Below are positions 26,888 to 35,464 of a DNA stretch of 64,000 nucleotides, piece after piece. Source of the DNA: Canibacter zhuwentaonis (lineage in GTDB: Bacteria; Actinomycetota; Actinomycetes; Actinomycetales; Microbacteriaceae); contig NZ_JAHDSZ010000002.1 in the NCBI RefSeq assembly GCF_018531145.1, positions 1 to 64,000 on the forward strand, in the 5' to 3' direction. Position numbers and translations under genes: made by a program. The notes below the pieces were generated by a model that was not told the origin of the DNA, searched no databases, and saw only the letters and a list, made by a program, of their open reading frames with translations. The first letter of the stretch is position 1. Each line of letters opens with the position of its first letter.

Positions 26888-27859
26888 TTGGAATCTGTAG
26901 TGCCGCAGTGGTTTGAAATCGGTTCGATCGCACTGCTCGTGATTGTTTTATTGGCGGATCTGCTGCTGATTATCCGCAAACCGCACGTGCCGAGTATGCG
27001 TGAAGCCTCCCTCTGGGTTGGGTTTTATGTGCTGTTGGCGTTGCTCTTTGCGGGCGCGCTGTTTTTGATGGTGGATGCGCAGCACGGCTCTGAGTTTTTG
27101 GCGGGCTGGCTTACCGAGTACAGTCTTTCAATTGATAATCTGTTTGTTTTTGTGCTGATTTTGATCGCGTTCAAAGTACCGCAGCAGTATGTGCAGCGTG
27201 CGCTGCTGATCGGTATTGTGCTGGCGCTGGTTTTCCGCGGTATCTTTATTCTTGCGGGCGCGGCGCTAATTGAGCATTTCAGTTGGATTTTCTATATTTT
27301 CGGCGCCTGGCTTATTTACACCGCGATTCAGCAGGCGCGCGGCGGTGACGATGAGCAGCCGCGCGAGGGCTGGGCGGTGCGCGTGATTAAAAAAGCGCTG
27401 CCTTTCACTGACGAGTTTCACGGCGGAAAACTCAGCGTCAAAAAAGATGGGAAACGTTATTTTACGCCGTTTCTGCTTGCGCTTTTGGCGCTCGGCTCAA
27501 CTGATGTGCTGTTTGCGCTCGACTCAATTCCCGCGATTTTCGGTATCACGCAGAGCCCGTTTATTGTGTTTACGGCAAACGTGTTTGCGCTTATGGGGCT
27601 ACGCCAGCTGTACTTCCTGCTGGGCGGGCTGCTCGAAAAACTCGAGTATCTGCACTACGGTATCGCGGCGATTCTAGGTTATATCGGCATTAAACTTGTT
27701 TTGCACGCGGCAAATCACAACGAGCTGAGCTTTATTAACGGCGGAGAGCCGATCACGGTTATTCCGGCGCCGAATACGTGGTTTTCGCTGAGCGTGATCG
27801 TGGTGTGCATGGTTGTTGCAACCGTAGCGAGTCTAATAAAAATGCGCAGAGACGAGTGA
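26888..27859 (+). CDS. TerC family integral membrane protein
   Basis: TerC/Alx family proteins are polytopic membrane proteins linked to metal export, notably Mn2+, and to tellurite resistance. I chose TTG at 26888, with AAGGAG five bases upstream, giving 323 residues starting MESVVPQWFEIGSIALLV. Seven or more helices are visible. Family hallmarks are LTEYSLSIDNLFVFVLI, the matching second half LGSTDVLFALDSIPAIFGIT, and TANVFALMGLRQLYFLL. The acidic intramembrane residues (SxDN, SxDS) are present. It stands alone behind a long leader that may sense metal. Confidence 0.9.
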   Translation: MESVVPQWFEIGSIALLVIVLLADLLLIIRKPHVPSMREASLWVGFYVLLALLFAGALFLMVDAQHGSEFLAGWLTEYSLSIDNLFVFVLILIAFKVPQQYVQRALLIGIVLALVFRGIFILAGAALIEHFSWIFYIFGAWLIYTAIQQARGGDDEQPREGWAVRVIKKALPFTDEFHGGKLSVKKDGKRYFTPFLLALLALGSTDVLFALDSIPAIFGITQSPFIVFTANVFALMGLRQLYFLLGGLLEKLEYLHYGIAAILGYIGIKLVLHAANHNELSFINGGEPITVIPAPNTWFSLSVIVVCMVVATVASLIKMRRDE

Positions 27860-28113
27860 GTGTTAGAAGGCTAAGCACCCCGCCCAGGGAGTTTTGGGTG
27901 ACCCGCGCGTGTTGAGATGTCCTTTGTGTTTTAACCAATCCCGCGCGTTTTGCACGGCGGATATAGTTACTTTCTAACTACCCGTTCCGCTGCCTCCCGT
28001 AGTCACATTTTTCGCAACTTGAGGTAGTAAAATCTAAATGAAATGTGAGCGTAGCCCAAATGCCGCGCGCAATAATGGCTCGCAGATTTTAGACACGGTA
28101 GGAGCGTAACGGC

Positions 28114-29496
28114 ATGAGCGAAACACAGGATAAAGGTCTGGCAGCGGATGCGCGCAGCGCCGGTGCGCGAGTTGGGCTAACCTCTGATCAGATTATCATT
28201 AACGGCGGTCGCCCGTTACGGGGGCGGATAGAGGTGCGCGGTGCCAAAAACCTCGCCACCAAAGCTATGGTGGCGGCTCTTTTGGGGCAGACAACCAGTG
28301 TTTTGCGCAACGTGCCGAATATTTCTGATGTGCGTGTTGTTGCCGGGCTTTTGGCGCTGCACGGGGTTGTTATCAGCAAGGGTGACGATGACGAGTGGAT
28401 TCTCAATCCCGAAAACGTGGAGCGCGCTCATATGGCAGATATTGACGCACACGCAGGGTCTTCGCGAATCCCGATTCTGTTCTGCGGTCCGCTTTTGCAC
28501 CGGCTCGGTGAGGCGTTTATTCCCGATTTGGGTGGTTGTCGCATAGGCGATCGCCCAATCGATTTTCACTTGAACGCGCTACGCAAATTTGGTGCGCAGG
28601 TTGCAAAACTCAGCAACGGCATTAGCCTCACAGCGCCTAACGGCTTAAAGGGCGCAAATATTGAGCTGCCTTATCCTTCTGTTGGCGCAACAGAGCAGGT
28701 GCTTTTAACTGCGGTTTTGGCGGACGGGCAAACAGAGCTGCGTAATGCGGCTATTGAGCCGGAAATTGTGGATCTAATTTGTGTGCTGCAAAAAATGGGC
28801 GCGATTATCACGATGGAGCCCAACCGCGTAATTTTTATTGAGGGTGTGAAATCGCTGCGGGGCTATAACCATCGGGCTATTTTTGACCGTAACGAGGTTG
28901 CAAGCTGGGCATCCGCTGCCCTTGCCACAAACGGAGATATTTTTGTTGTTGGTGCGAAACAGGAAGAAATGATGACGTTTCTTAACATTTATCGCAAGGT
29001 CGGGGGCGATTTTGCGATAGAAGATGACGGCATTAGGTTCTGGCGCGGCGCTAAAAAACTAACCCCGGTTGTTGTTGAAACGGATGTGCACCCAGGCTTT
29101 ATGACGGACTGGCAACAGCCGCTTGTGGTTGCGCTAACCATGGCGGAGGGGGTCTCAAAGATCCACGAAACGGTCTACGAAAACCGCTTTGGCTTTACTG
29201 ATGCGCTTAACAAAATGGGCGCAAAAATTGAGGTGTATAAAGACGGTCTTGACGATGGCACGCGGCGAGTTAAACGGCGCGAGTTTGAGCAGGCGGCAGT
29301 GATATCCGGGCCGACTAAGCTGACAGGCGCAAACATTGAGGTGCCAGATTTGCGCGGTGGTTTTAGCCACCTGATTGCGGCGCTAACCGCCACAGGGCAG
29401 AGCGAGGTGTCAAATATTGGCATTATTTCGCGCGGCTACGAGAACTTTATTGAGAAGCTGAAAACGCTCGGCGCTGACTTTATTTACGAGGGGTAG
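28114..29496 (+). CDS. murA: UDP-N-acetylglucosamine 1-carboxyvinyltransferase
   Basis: MurA transfers enolpyruvyl from PEP to UDP-GlcNAc, the first committed step of peptidoglycan synthesis and the target of fosfomycin. The catalytic Cys142 is present in DLGGCRIGDRPIDFH, so fosfomycin sensitivity by this residue is expected. GRIEVRGAKNLATK near the N-terminus and VPDLRGGFSHLIAAL near the C-terminus are standard. The 460-residue length includes about 27 extra N-terminal residues. GTAGGAG precedes the ATG. It heads murA-plsC-gpsA-ddl with overlaps or gaps of a few bases. A TAAAAT near 28027 is a candidate -10. Confidence 0.97.
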   Translation: MSETQDKGLAADARSAGARVGLTSDQIIINGGRPLRGRIEVRGAKNLATKAMVAALLGQTTSVLRNVPNISDVRVVAGLLALHGVVISKGDDDEWILNPENVERAHMADIDAHAGSSRIPILFCGPLLHRLGEAFIPDLGGCRIGDRPIDFHLNALRKFGAQVAKLSNGISLTAPNGLKGANIELPYPSVGATEQVLLTAVLADGQTELRNAAIEPEIVDLICVLQKMGAIITMEPNRVIFIEGVKSLRGYNHRAIFDRNEVASWASAALATNGDIFVVGAKQEEMMTFLNIYRKVGGDFAIEDDGIRFWRGAKKLTPVVVETDVHPGFMTDWQQPLVVALTMAEGVSKIHETVYENRFGFTDALNKMGAKIEVYKDGLDDGTRRVKRREFEQAAVISGPTKLTGANIEVPDLRGGFSHLIAALTATGQSEVSNIGIISRGYENFIEKLKTLGADFIYEG

Positions 29497-29497
29497 G

Positions 29498-30340
29498 GTG
29501 CGAGATATGGCTACAAAAGAAGCTGTGAGAGTTGTTAAACTAAAATCGATTAGTTCGGCTGAAAAGCGAAAACCGTCTGTTTTCTGGTTGCTGGCCGTTT
29601 TTGTGCTGCCGTTCTGGAATATGAGCGCAAAATACAGGTTCACACCCGGATCAAAACTGCCGCAGAACGAGCCGTTTATTTTGTGTCCCAACCACATGAG
29701 CGAGATCGATCCGGTTGCAATCGGGGTTGCAACCTGGAAACTGGGGCGTTTGCCGCGCTTTATGGCAAAGGCGAGCCTGTTTAGAGTGCCAGTGCTGGGC
29801 TGGTTAATGCGCGCGAGCGGGCAAATTCCTGTTGAACGCGTAAGTCGCGGCGCAGACAGCGCAAACCACGCCAGCAGCAGCACAAAAATGGCAAAAAAAT
29901 CCGCTCCCAAAGTCGGTCCGATCGGGGCGGCGAGTGAGCTTATTAGTAAGCGCGCTGGGGTTATTATCTACCCCGAGGGCACTCTCACGCGTGATCCTGA
30001 TATGTGGCCGATGCGCGGCAAAAGCGGGGCTGTGAGATTAGCTCTTGAGGGGCAAATCGCGCTGTATCCTGCGGCGCACTGGGGAGTACAGAATATTATG
30101 CCGCGCTACGGTAAAAAAGTGCACCTGTTCAAGCGCAAAACCATCTGCGTTGCAATCGGCGAGCCGATGAACCTCGAAAAATACCGTGGCGTTCCCGTGA
30201 CTCAGGAGCTTGTGGCACGGGTTACTGCTGAGCTGATGCAGGAAATAACACTGCTCCTGGCAAAACTGCGCGGCGAGAATGCGCCACACGAGCGGTGGAA
30301 TCCGCGCGAACACAACCAGACAGAAGCGGGAAGATTTTAA
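29498..30340 (+). CDS. 1-acyl-glycerol-3-phosphate acyltransferase (PlsC family)
   Basis: This 280-residue protein has a hydrophobic segment near the N-terminus and the PlsC acyltransferase blocks: NHMSEID (catalytic His/Asp of NHx4D) and the acyl-acceptor motif IIYPEGTLTRD. Members make phosphatidic acid from lysophosphatidic acid at the inner membrane face. The GTG start lies one base after the murA stop, and its stop overlaps the gpsA start. A gpsA neighbour, which makes glycerol-3-phosphate, supports a phospholipid role. Confidence 0.92.
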   Translation: MRDMATKEAVRVVKLKSISSAEKRKPSVFWLLAVFVLPFWNMSAKYRFTPGSKLPQNEPFILCPNHMSEIDPVAIGVATWKLGRLPRFMAKASLFRVPVLGWLMRASGQIPVERVSRGADSANHASSSTKMAKKSAPKVGPIGAASELISKRAGVIIYPEGTLTRDPDMWPMRGKSGAVRLALEGQIALYPAAHWGVQNIMPRYGKKVHLFKRKTICVAIGEPMNLEKYRGVPVTQELVARVTAELMQEITLLLAKLRGENAPHERWNPREHNQTEAGRF

Positions 30341-31449
30341 TGCGGACAGATAAAAAACAGCGCACACAAGTTGCGGTAATCGGAGCGGGCAGCTTCGGCA
30401 CAACATACGCGAAAATACTGTGCGATGCGGGCAATGACGTTGTGCTGTGGGCGCGGCGCGGCGCGGTTGTAAAAGAAATCAACAAAGCGCACCGTAACTC
30501 GCAGTATTTGCCTGAGATTGTGCTGCCCAAACAATTGCGCGCAGTGGATGATCTCGCAACCGCGGTGGCGGATGCTGAAATAGTTTTTCTTGCGATCCCC
30601 AGCAACTCACTGCGCGATAAGCTGCTCGCGATGGCGTCGTACTTGCGCGCAGATGCTGTTTTGGTGAGTCTTATGAAGGGGGTTGAAAAATCCACCGGAA
30701 TGCGTATGTCGCAGGTTATCACCGAAACTATCAACTGGAGCGTGGAACAGGTCGCGGTTGTGAGCGGACCGAATATCGCACTTGAAATTGCGCGAGAGCA
30801 GCCAACCGGAGCGGTGGCCTCGTGCGTTGAGCTGGCGGTGGCAAAAAAGGTCGCGCAGGTGTCAACAACCCCGTATTTCCGCACTTACATTAACACCGAT
30901 GTAACGGGCACCGAGCTCGGGGGTGTGCTTAAAAACCTGATTGCGATTGCGATCGGCATCGTTGACGGCGTGGGTTACGGTGAAAACACCAAAGCGTCAA
31001 TTATTACGCGCGGCATCGCTGAAATGACAGAGTTTGCGGTGGCATCGGGCGCATACCCAACAACTATGACAGGGCTTGCCGGGTTGGGTGATTTGATCAC
31101 CACCTGCCAGTCGCCGCTCTCGCGCAATTTCAGCGCGGGTAGGTTAATCGGGCAGCGCTATTCCAAAGAGCAAACAGCTGCAAAACTGGGGCAGCTCGCA
31201 GAGGGGCTAACATCGGTGGATCCGGTGCTGCGCCTTGCTGCGCAGCGCGGCATTGAAATGCCCATTGTGTCACAGGTCAAAATGGTGCTGGATGGCGATA
31301 TTCAGCCGCTCGAACTCGGTCCGCACCTGGCGGCAGAAGGCAGCGTTCCAGAGCCTGAGCTGAAACTCGACGCGAACGCCGAGTCGGAGGGAATCTGGCA
31401 TAAAACCAAATCGTTATTTAGAAAACAGAGTGACGGCGATGAGCAGTAA
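30340..31449 (+). CDS. gpsA: NAD(P)H-dependent glycerol-3-phosphate dehydrogenase
   Basis: GpsA reduces dihydroxyacetone phosphate to sn-glycerol-3-phosphate for phospholipids. I chose the ATG at 30340, which overlaps the plsC stop as TAATG. It gives the Rossmann motif VIGAGSFGTTYAKI near the N-terminus and 369 residues. Other family segments are SLMKGVE, VVSGPNIALEIA, GGVLKNLIAIAIGIVDG and GLGDLITTCQSPLSRN. About 40 charged residues extend the usual C-terminus. It overlaps ddl by 11 bases. Confidence 0.96.
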   Translation: MRTDKKQRTQVAVIGAGSFGTTYAKILCDAGNDVVLWARRGAVVKEINKAHRNSQYLPEIVLPKQLRAVDDLATAVADAEIVFLAIPSNSLRDKLLAMASYLRADAVLVSLMKGVEKSTGMRMSQVITETINWSVEQVAVVSGPNIALEIAREQPTGAVASCVELAVAKKVAQVSTTPYFRTYINTDVTGTELGGVLKNLIAIAIGIVDGVGYGENTKASIITRGIAEMTEFAVASGAYPTTMTGLAGLGDLITTCQSPLSRNFSAGRLIGQRYSKEQTAAKLGQLAEGLTSVDPVLRLAAQRGIEMPIVSQVKMVLDGDIQPLELGPHLAAEGSVPEPELKLDANAESEGIWHKTKSLFRKQSDGDEQ

Positions 31450-32539
31450 AAAAACAGTTGCGCTGATTTTTGGAGGCAGATCCAGCGAGCACGGCATTAG
31501 CTGTGTGACGGCCGCGAGCGTGTACAGCGCAATCGACAAAAACGCCTACGATGTTGTCTGTGTTGGCATCACAAAGCTTGGCGAGTTCGTGCCGGTGAGC
31601 GTTGCTGCGCTGCAAACTTTTAGGCTTGACTCGGAGTTTCTGCCAGAGATTGTAAAGGGCGATGAGGAGCTGATTTTCCCGCTCAGCACAAACGATCACA
31701 GACTGCGACTCCTTAACAAAGCGGGCACGGTTGAAACGCTCGCGCACTTGGATGTTGCGCTCATTATGATGCACGGTCGTTTCGGCGAAGACGGTACGGT
31801 GCAGGGGCTGTGCGAGCTAGCGGGGCTGCCGTATACGGGCAGCGGATCATTCGCCTCCGCGCTCTGCATGGACAAGCACGCTGCAAAGCTCGTGTTGCAG
31901 ACCTGCGGTGTGCGGGTTGCGCCGTGGCAGCTTGTGACGAGGGCTGAGTTTGCGGGCGGTTTGGCGGGTGCACGAGATCTTGATGCGGGGCTGTCTTATC
32001 CGCTGTTTGTCAAACCTGCGCGTGAAGGGTCGAGCGTGGGTGTTACTCGCGTGAGTGCTCCAGCGGATCTGCCCGTGGCGATTGAGACCGCGCTCGCAGC
32101 CGATAAAACCGCACTTTTGGAATCTGCTGTGATCGGGCGTGAGGTTGAAATTGGCGTGCTTGAGCGGCGCGACGGGAGCGTTCCGCTGACGAGCAGCGTG
32201 ATTGGTGAGATCGTGTTTAACGGGCGCGATTTCTACGACTTTGAGGCGAAATATATGGGCGCGGTCGGAGCCGATGTGGTTTTACCGGCGGATGTAACAG
32301 TCGCGGAGTATCAGCAGTTAAAAGACGCTGCGCTGCGGGCGTTTGAGGCCACCGGCTGCGCCGGATATGCGCGGGTTGATTTCTTTTTAACTGATTCTGG
32401 TCCGGTGTTAAACGAGATTAACACGCTGCCTGGTTTTACCCCGATATCGATGTATCCGCAGCTGATGCGCGAAAGTGGTGTTGACTACACGGCTTTAATT
32501 ACCGAGCTTATCGAGCTGGGCTTGTGCGCTGACAGATAG
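31439..32539 (+). CDS. ddl: D-alanine-D-alanine ligase
   Basis: Ddl joins two D-Ala for the peptidoglycan stem peptide. This is the long (DdlA-type) ATP-grasp enzyme of 366 residues. Features are FGGRSSEHGISCVTAASVY, MHGRFGEDGTVQGLCELAGLPYTGSG, FVKPAREGSSVGVTRV and the terminal NEINTLPGFTPISMYP. The ATG at 31439 was chosen; a GTG at 31430 is also possible. The overlap with gpsA couples the two genes. It converges with the DUF3515 gene, a common neighbour of ddl in actinobacteria. Confidence 0.96.
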   Translation: MSSKKTVALIFGGRSSEHGISCVTAASVYSAIDKNAYDVVCVGITKLGEFVPVSVAALQTFRLDSEFLPEIVKGDEELIFPLSTNDHRLRLLNKAGTVETLAHLDVALIMMHGRFGEDGTVQGLCELAGLPYTGSGSFASALCMDKHAAKLVLQTCGVRVAPWQLVTRAEFAGGLAGARDLDAGLSYPLFVKPAREGSSVGVTRVSAPADLPVAIETALAADKTALLESAVIGREVEIGVLERRDGSVPLTSSVIGEIVFNGRDFYDFEAKYMGAVGADVVLPADVTVAEYQQLKDAALRAFEATGCAGYARVDFFLTDSGPVLNEINTLPGFTPISMYPQLMRESGVDYTALITELIELGLCADR

Positions 32540-32673
32540 CGGCTGCGCCGGGCTACAGCTGTTGCGCGCCTGGGGTAGCGGTTGCGCCTGCACGGCTGCT
32601 ACGTCACGCAGTGTAGTGTGAAGCGCCGCAGAGCAGGGCGTAAGCGCCGACAGCTGGCGGCTGCGCGGCGCAC

Positions 32674-33180
32674 TTATTCGGCAGTAGCAGATTTGTCGGT
32701 TTGCTGCAGCTGATCCGCATCGAGCGTATCCCGGTGATTCAAACAGCGCCGTTTTTGGGGCAGCTGCTTCACCGCCTCGGATATGTCGAGCAGCGCATCT
32801 GTGCCGCTAACTTTCTCAGACTCTACAAAAACCTCAAGCCCCGGCTCGCGCCCGTAGGCTGTGAACCTGTAGCGGGGTTTCTGGCTGTCGTCAACAACCC
32901 AATCAACGTCGTTCACGCTAATACATGCGTTGACAGTTGGCGCTGTGGGTGGTAATCCGCACCGCGCAATCACCGCAGCGGGGTTGCCCCACGCGCCTGT
33001 TGCCTGCGATGTTGTGGAGCGTTTCGTGAGCTTTGCGAGCGTATCCGGCAGTCGCACAGTAACTTCCGCGCACAGTGGGTTGTTAGCGTCTGTGGCGGCC
33101 TCAACGGGTACGCTCGGAGTGCATCCGCTAAGCCCGACAAGAGCTGCTGCGCAGAGCGAGAAAAGTGTTTTTTTAGCCAC
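32674..33180 (-). CDS. DUF3515 lipoprotein
   Basis: This 168-residue protein has a lipoprotein signal: MAKKTLFSLCAAALVGLSGC with Cys20 in the lipobox LSGC. The body matches the actinobacterial DUF3515 pattern: WGNPAAVIARCGLPPTAP, ACISVNDVDWVVDD and RYRFTAYGREPGLEVFVE. The function is unknown. The family is typically found next to ddl, as here, hinting at an envelope role. The GTG start has no Shine-Dalgarno, but TAAACT lies six bases upstream (leaderless). Confidence 0.88.
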   Translation of the reverse strand: MAKKTLFSLCAAALVGLSGCTPSVPVEAATDANNPLCAEVTVRLPDTLAKLTKRSTTSQATGAWGNPAAVIARCGLPPTAPTVNACISVNDVDWVVDDSQKPRYRFTAYGREPGLEVFVESEKVSGTDALLDISEAVKQLPQKRRCLNHRDTLDADQLQQTDKSATAE

Positions 33181-33186
33181 CCTGCT

Positions 33187-33192
33187 AGTTTA
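33187..33192 (-). promoter_or_regulatory. -10 element of leaderless DUF3515 promoter
   Basis: TAAACT on the minus strand is separated from the GTG at 33180 by six bases (AGCAGG). Confidence 0.55.
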
Positions 33193-33293
33193 CTGCTATT
33201 GCAGTTTAAGCACTAACCCGGGATGGAGTGGTAACCTAGCCGTATAAGCGAGATTTGACCTGGCTTGAGACAACTAACTTTTGAAGGAGAATA

Positions 33294-34763
33294 ATGGCAC
33301 TTACTAGCGTGCAACAGCAGCTTTTGGATCGCGTTGAAAATCGTTTAGCGATCGGTGGTGAATGGGTTGACGCTGAAGGCGGTGCAACTATTGACGTTGT
33401 GGATCCGGCAACGGGCGAGGTGATCAAGACCGTTGCGGATGCGAGCGTTGCGGATGCGCAACGCGCCCTTGACGCGGCAGTTACTGCGCAGCGCGACTGG
33501 GCGAAAACAGCCCCGCGCGAGCGCTCGGTGATGCTACGTAAAGCCTGGGAGCTGCTGCAGGAGCGCGCTGATGATTTCGCGCTTTTGATGACTCTTGAAA
33601 TGGGCAAACCGCTCGCAGAGGCTCGTGGCGAGGTTGGCTACGGCGGCGAGTTCTTGCGCTGGTTCTCTGAGGAAGCGGTGCGTATTTCAGGGCGTTTTGG
33701 GAGTAACCCAGAGGGCACGGCGGATATGCTCGTGTCGAAGCTGCCGGTTGGTCCGTGCTATTTCATAACGCCGTGGAACTTCCCGCTGGCGATGGCAACC
33801 CGCAAAATTGCGCCCGCGCTGGCTGCAGGCTGCACTGTTGTTGTGAAACCCGCCGTGCTAACACCGCTCACCACTATTTATTTCCAGCAGTTGTTAGAGG
33901 ATGCAGGGCTGCCGCGTGGCGTTGTAAATGTTGTGCAGACATCTAAGTCTAGTGCGCAGTCATCCGCGCTGCTGGCGGATTCTCGCCTGCGCAAGCTCAG
34001 CTTCACCGGCTCAACTTCGGTTGGTGTGAAACTGCTTGAAGCTGCCGCGCAAAACGTTTTGCGCACCTCGATGGAGCTGGGCGGCAACGCGCCTCTAATC
34101 GTGTTTGCAGACGCTGATCTTGACGCGGCAGTGGACGCAATTATGCTCGCGAAGTTCCGTAACATAGGGCAGGCCTGCACCGCGGCCAACCGCATCTACG
34201 CGCACAACGATATCGCTGACGAGCTGCTTGCTAGAATCACTGAAAAAGTTAAACAGCTCAAAGTTGGTAAGGGCACCGAAGATGGCGTGCAGATTGGCGC
34301 GATGATTGAGGAGAAAGCTGTTGTAAACTCGGTGCGGCTGGTTGATGACGCTAAAAAGCGCGGCGCTGAAGTTGTAATTGGTGGCAACCGCATAGAGGGC
34401 AAGGGCTTCTTTTTTGAGCCGACTGTCGTTGATAAAATCACAAAAGATGCAGCGCTGTACAAAGAAGAAATTTTTGGTCCTATTCTTGCGGTTACCAGGT
34501 TCAGCACCGATGATGAGGCGATTGAGCTGGCTAATGACACTGAATACGGGCTGGCAAGCTACATCTTCACAGAAGATTTGCACCGCACACAGCGCATGAT
34601 TGCCGAGATCGAATCGGGCATGATGGCCGTTAACGCGGGTGTTATGTCTAACGCTGCGGCGCCGTTTGGCGGCGTGAAACAATCAGGTCTCGGGCGAGAG
34701 GGCAGTATTGAGGGCATCGAAGAGTTCTTGTCGGTGAAATACACTATGATTCCGCGCCGCTAG
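33294..34763 (+). CDS. gabD: NAD(P)-dependent succinate-semialdehyde dehydrogenase-type aldehyde dehydrogenase
   Basis: This 489-residue ALDH has catalytic Cys295 (IGQACTAANR) and Glu261 (MELGGNAP). It also has cofactor loop FTGSTSVG and the ITPWNFPLAMATRKIAPAL segment typical of GabD-like enzymes. GabD oxidises succinic semialdehyde to succinate. KPAVLTP has Val where many relatives have Glu or Ser next to the cofactor ribose, which may affect NAD/NADP choice. AAGGAG precedes the ATG. It is monocistronic. With Kgd and possible GABA production it could feed succinate into the TCA cycle (inference). Exact substrate is not proven by sequence. Confidence 0.87.
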   Translation: MALTSVQQQLLDRVENRLAIGGEWVDAEGGATIDVVDPATGEVIKTVADASVADAQRALDAAVTAQRDWAKTAPRERSVMLRKAWELLQERADDFALLMTLEMGKPLAEARGEVGYGGEFLRWFSEEAVRISGRFGSNPEGTADMLVSKLPVGPCYFITPWNFPLAMATRKIAPALAAGCTVVVKPAVLTPLTTIYFQQLLEDAGLPRGVVNVVQTSKSSAQSSALLADSRLRKLSFTGSTSVGVKLLEAAAQNVLRTSMELGGNAPLIVFADADLDAAVDAIMLAKFRNIGQACTAANRIYAHNDIADELLARITEKVKQLKVGKGTEDGVQIGAMIEEKAVVNSVRLVDDAKKRGAEVVIGGNRIEGKGFFFEPTVVDKITKDAALYKEEIFGPILAVTRFSTDDEAIELANDTEYGLASYIFTEDLHRTQRMIAEIESGMMAVNAGVMSNAAAPFGGVKQSGLGREGSIEGIEEFLSVKYTMIPRR

Positions 34764-34772
34764 CGTGCAGTA

Positions 34773-34821
34773 AACCTGTGCGCGCGACCGGTTAAAACCG
34801 TTTCCGTGCTGCGCGCGGGTT
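34773..34821. terminator. Hairpin between convergent gabD and rsmD
   Basis: AACC and GCGCGC on the left pair with GCGCGC and GGTT on the right, with a 3-base bulge, enclosing a small CGGTT/AACCG hairpin. CTGTTT follows on the plus strand. It may serve both genes. Confidence 0.45.
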
Positions 34822-34849
34822 CTGTTTAAGCGGGGTAATTTGTGGCGGA

Positions 34850-35434
34850 TCAGATCCGCTCAGCCCACCAGCAGCTCGTTTCGCCGTAGTTTTTGCGCTT
34901 CATTATGCGCAGAGACTGCGGCATAGCTGGCTCAGGGCTGCGCTTGCTGCGCTCGATCATAACGAGCGCGTCGGCTTTTAAGAGCGGCGTTAGCGAGGCG
35001 AGATTTTCGGCAATAACAGCGTCGCTAAAATCGTATGGCGGATCAATAAAAACCACGTCATAGCGTAGCTCCGGTGCTACTGGTGGGTGCGCTATTAAAA
35101 ACTTTTGCACGCTCTGCGTATAAATGCTGTGTGTTATTGTGCGCCCAGCAGCGCTTATTGCTGTGTGCGCAGCGGCGAAATTCTCGTCAATAATTTTTGC
35201 CGTCGGGGCATGTTTTTCAACAAATGTTGCGTGCTCAGCACCGCGGCTCAGAGCTTCAACGCCGAGCGCGCCCGATCCGGCATACAGATCGAGCACGCGA
35301 GTGTCTGTAAGATAGTTCCAGGCGTCAAGCGCTGAAAAAATAGCCTCTCGCACGCGATCGCTGGTGGGGCGCGTGCCCCGTTCTGGCACTTTCATGCGTA
35401 GAGAGCTGGCATCACCCGCGATAATTCTGGTCAT
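34850..35434 (-). CDS. rsmD: 16S rRNA (guanine(966)-N(2))-methyltransferase
   Basis: RsmD methylates G966 of 16S rRNA using S-adenosylmethionine. The 194-residue protein has MTRIIAGDASSLRMKVPE at the N-terminus, the RPTSDRVREAIFSAL block, the SAM loop LDLYAGSGALGVEALSRGA and the catalytic VFIDPPYDFS (DPPY). It is divergent from recG with only 30 bases between the start codons. Each gene has a -10 hexamer 6-7 bases before its ATG and no Shine-Dalgarno. The rsmD-coaD pair often seen is split here by recG. Confidence 0.95.
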   Translation of the reverse strand: MTRIIAGDASSLRMKVPERGTRPTSDRVREAIFSALDAWNYLTDTRVLDLYAGSGALGVEALSRGAEHATFVEKHAPTAKIIDENFAAAHTAISAAGRTITHSIYTQSVQKFLIAHPPVAPELRYDVVFIDPPYDFSDAVIAENLASLTPLLKADALVMIERSKRSPEPAMPQSLRIMKRKNYGETSCWWAERI

Positions 35435-35464
35435 AATTCAAGCATATCCGATAAACTCAAAGGC
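35435..35464. promoter_or_regulatory. 30-bp divergent double leaderless promoter (rsmD/recG)
   Basis: On the minus strand TATGCT (35446-35441) is followed by six bases and the rsmD ATG. On the plus strand TAAACT (35452-35457) is followed by seven bases and the recG ATG. The two -10 elements are only five bases apart, so two polymerases could not bind together. Confidence 0.6.
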
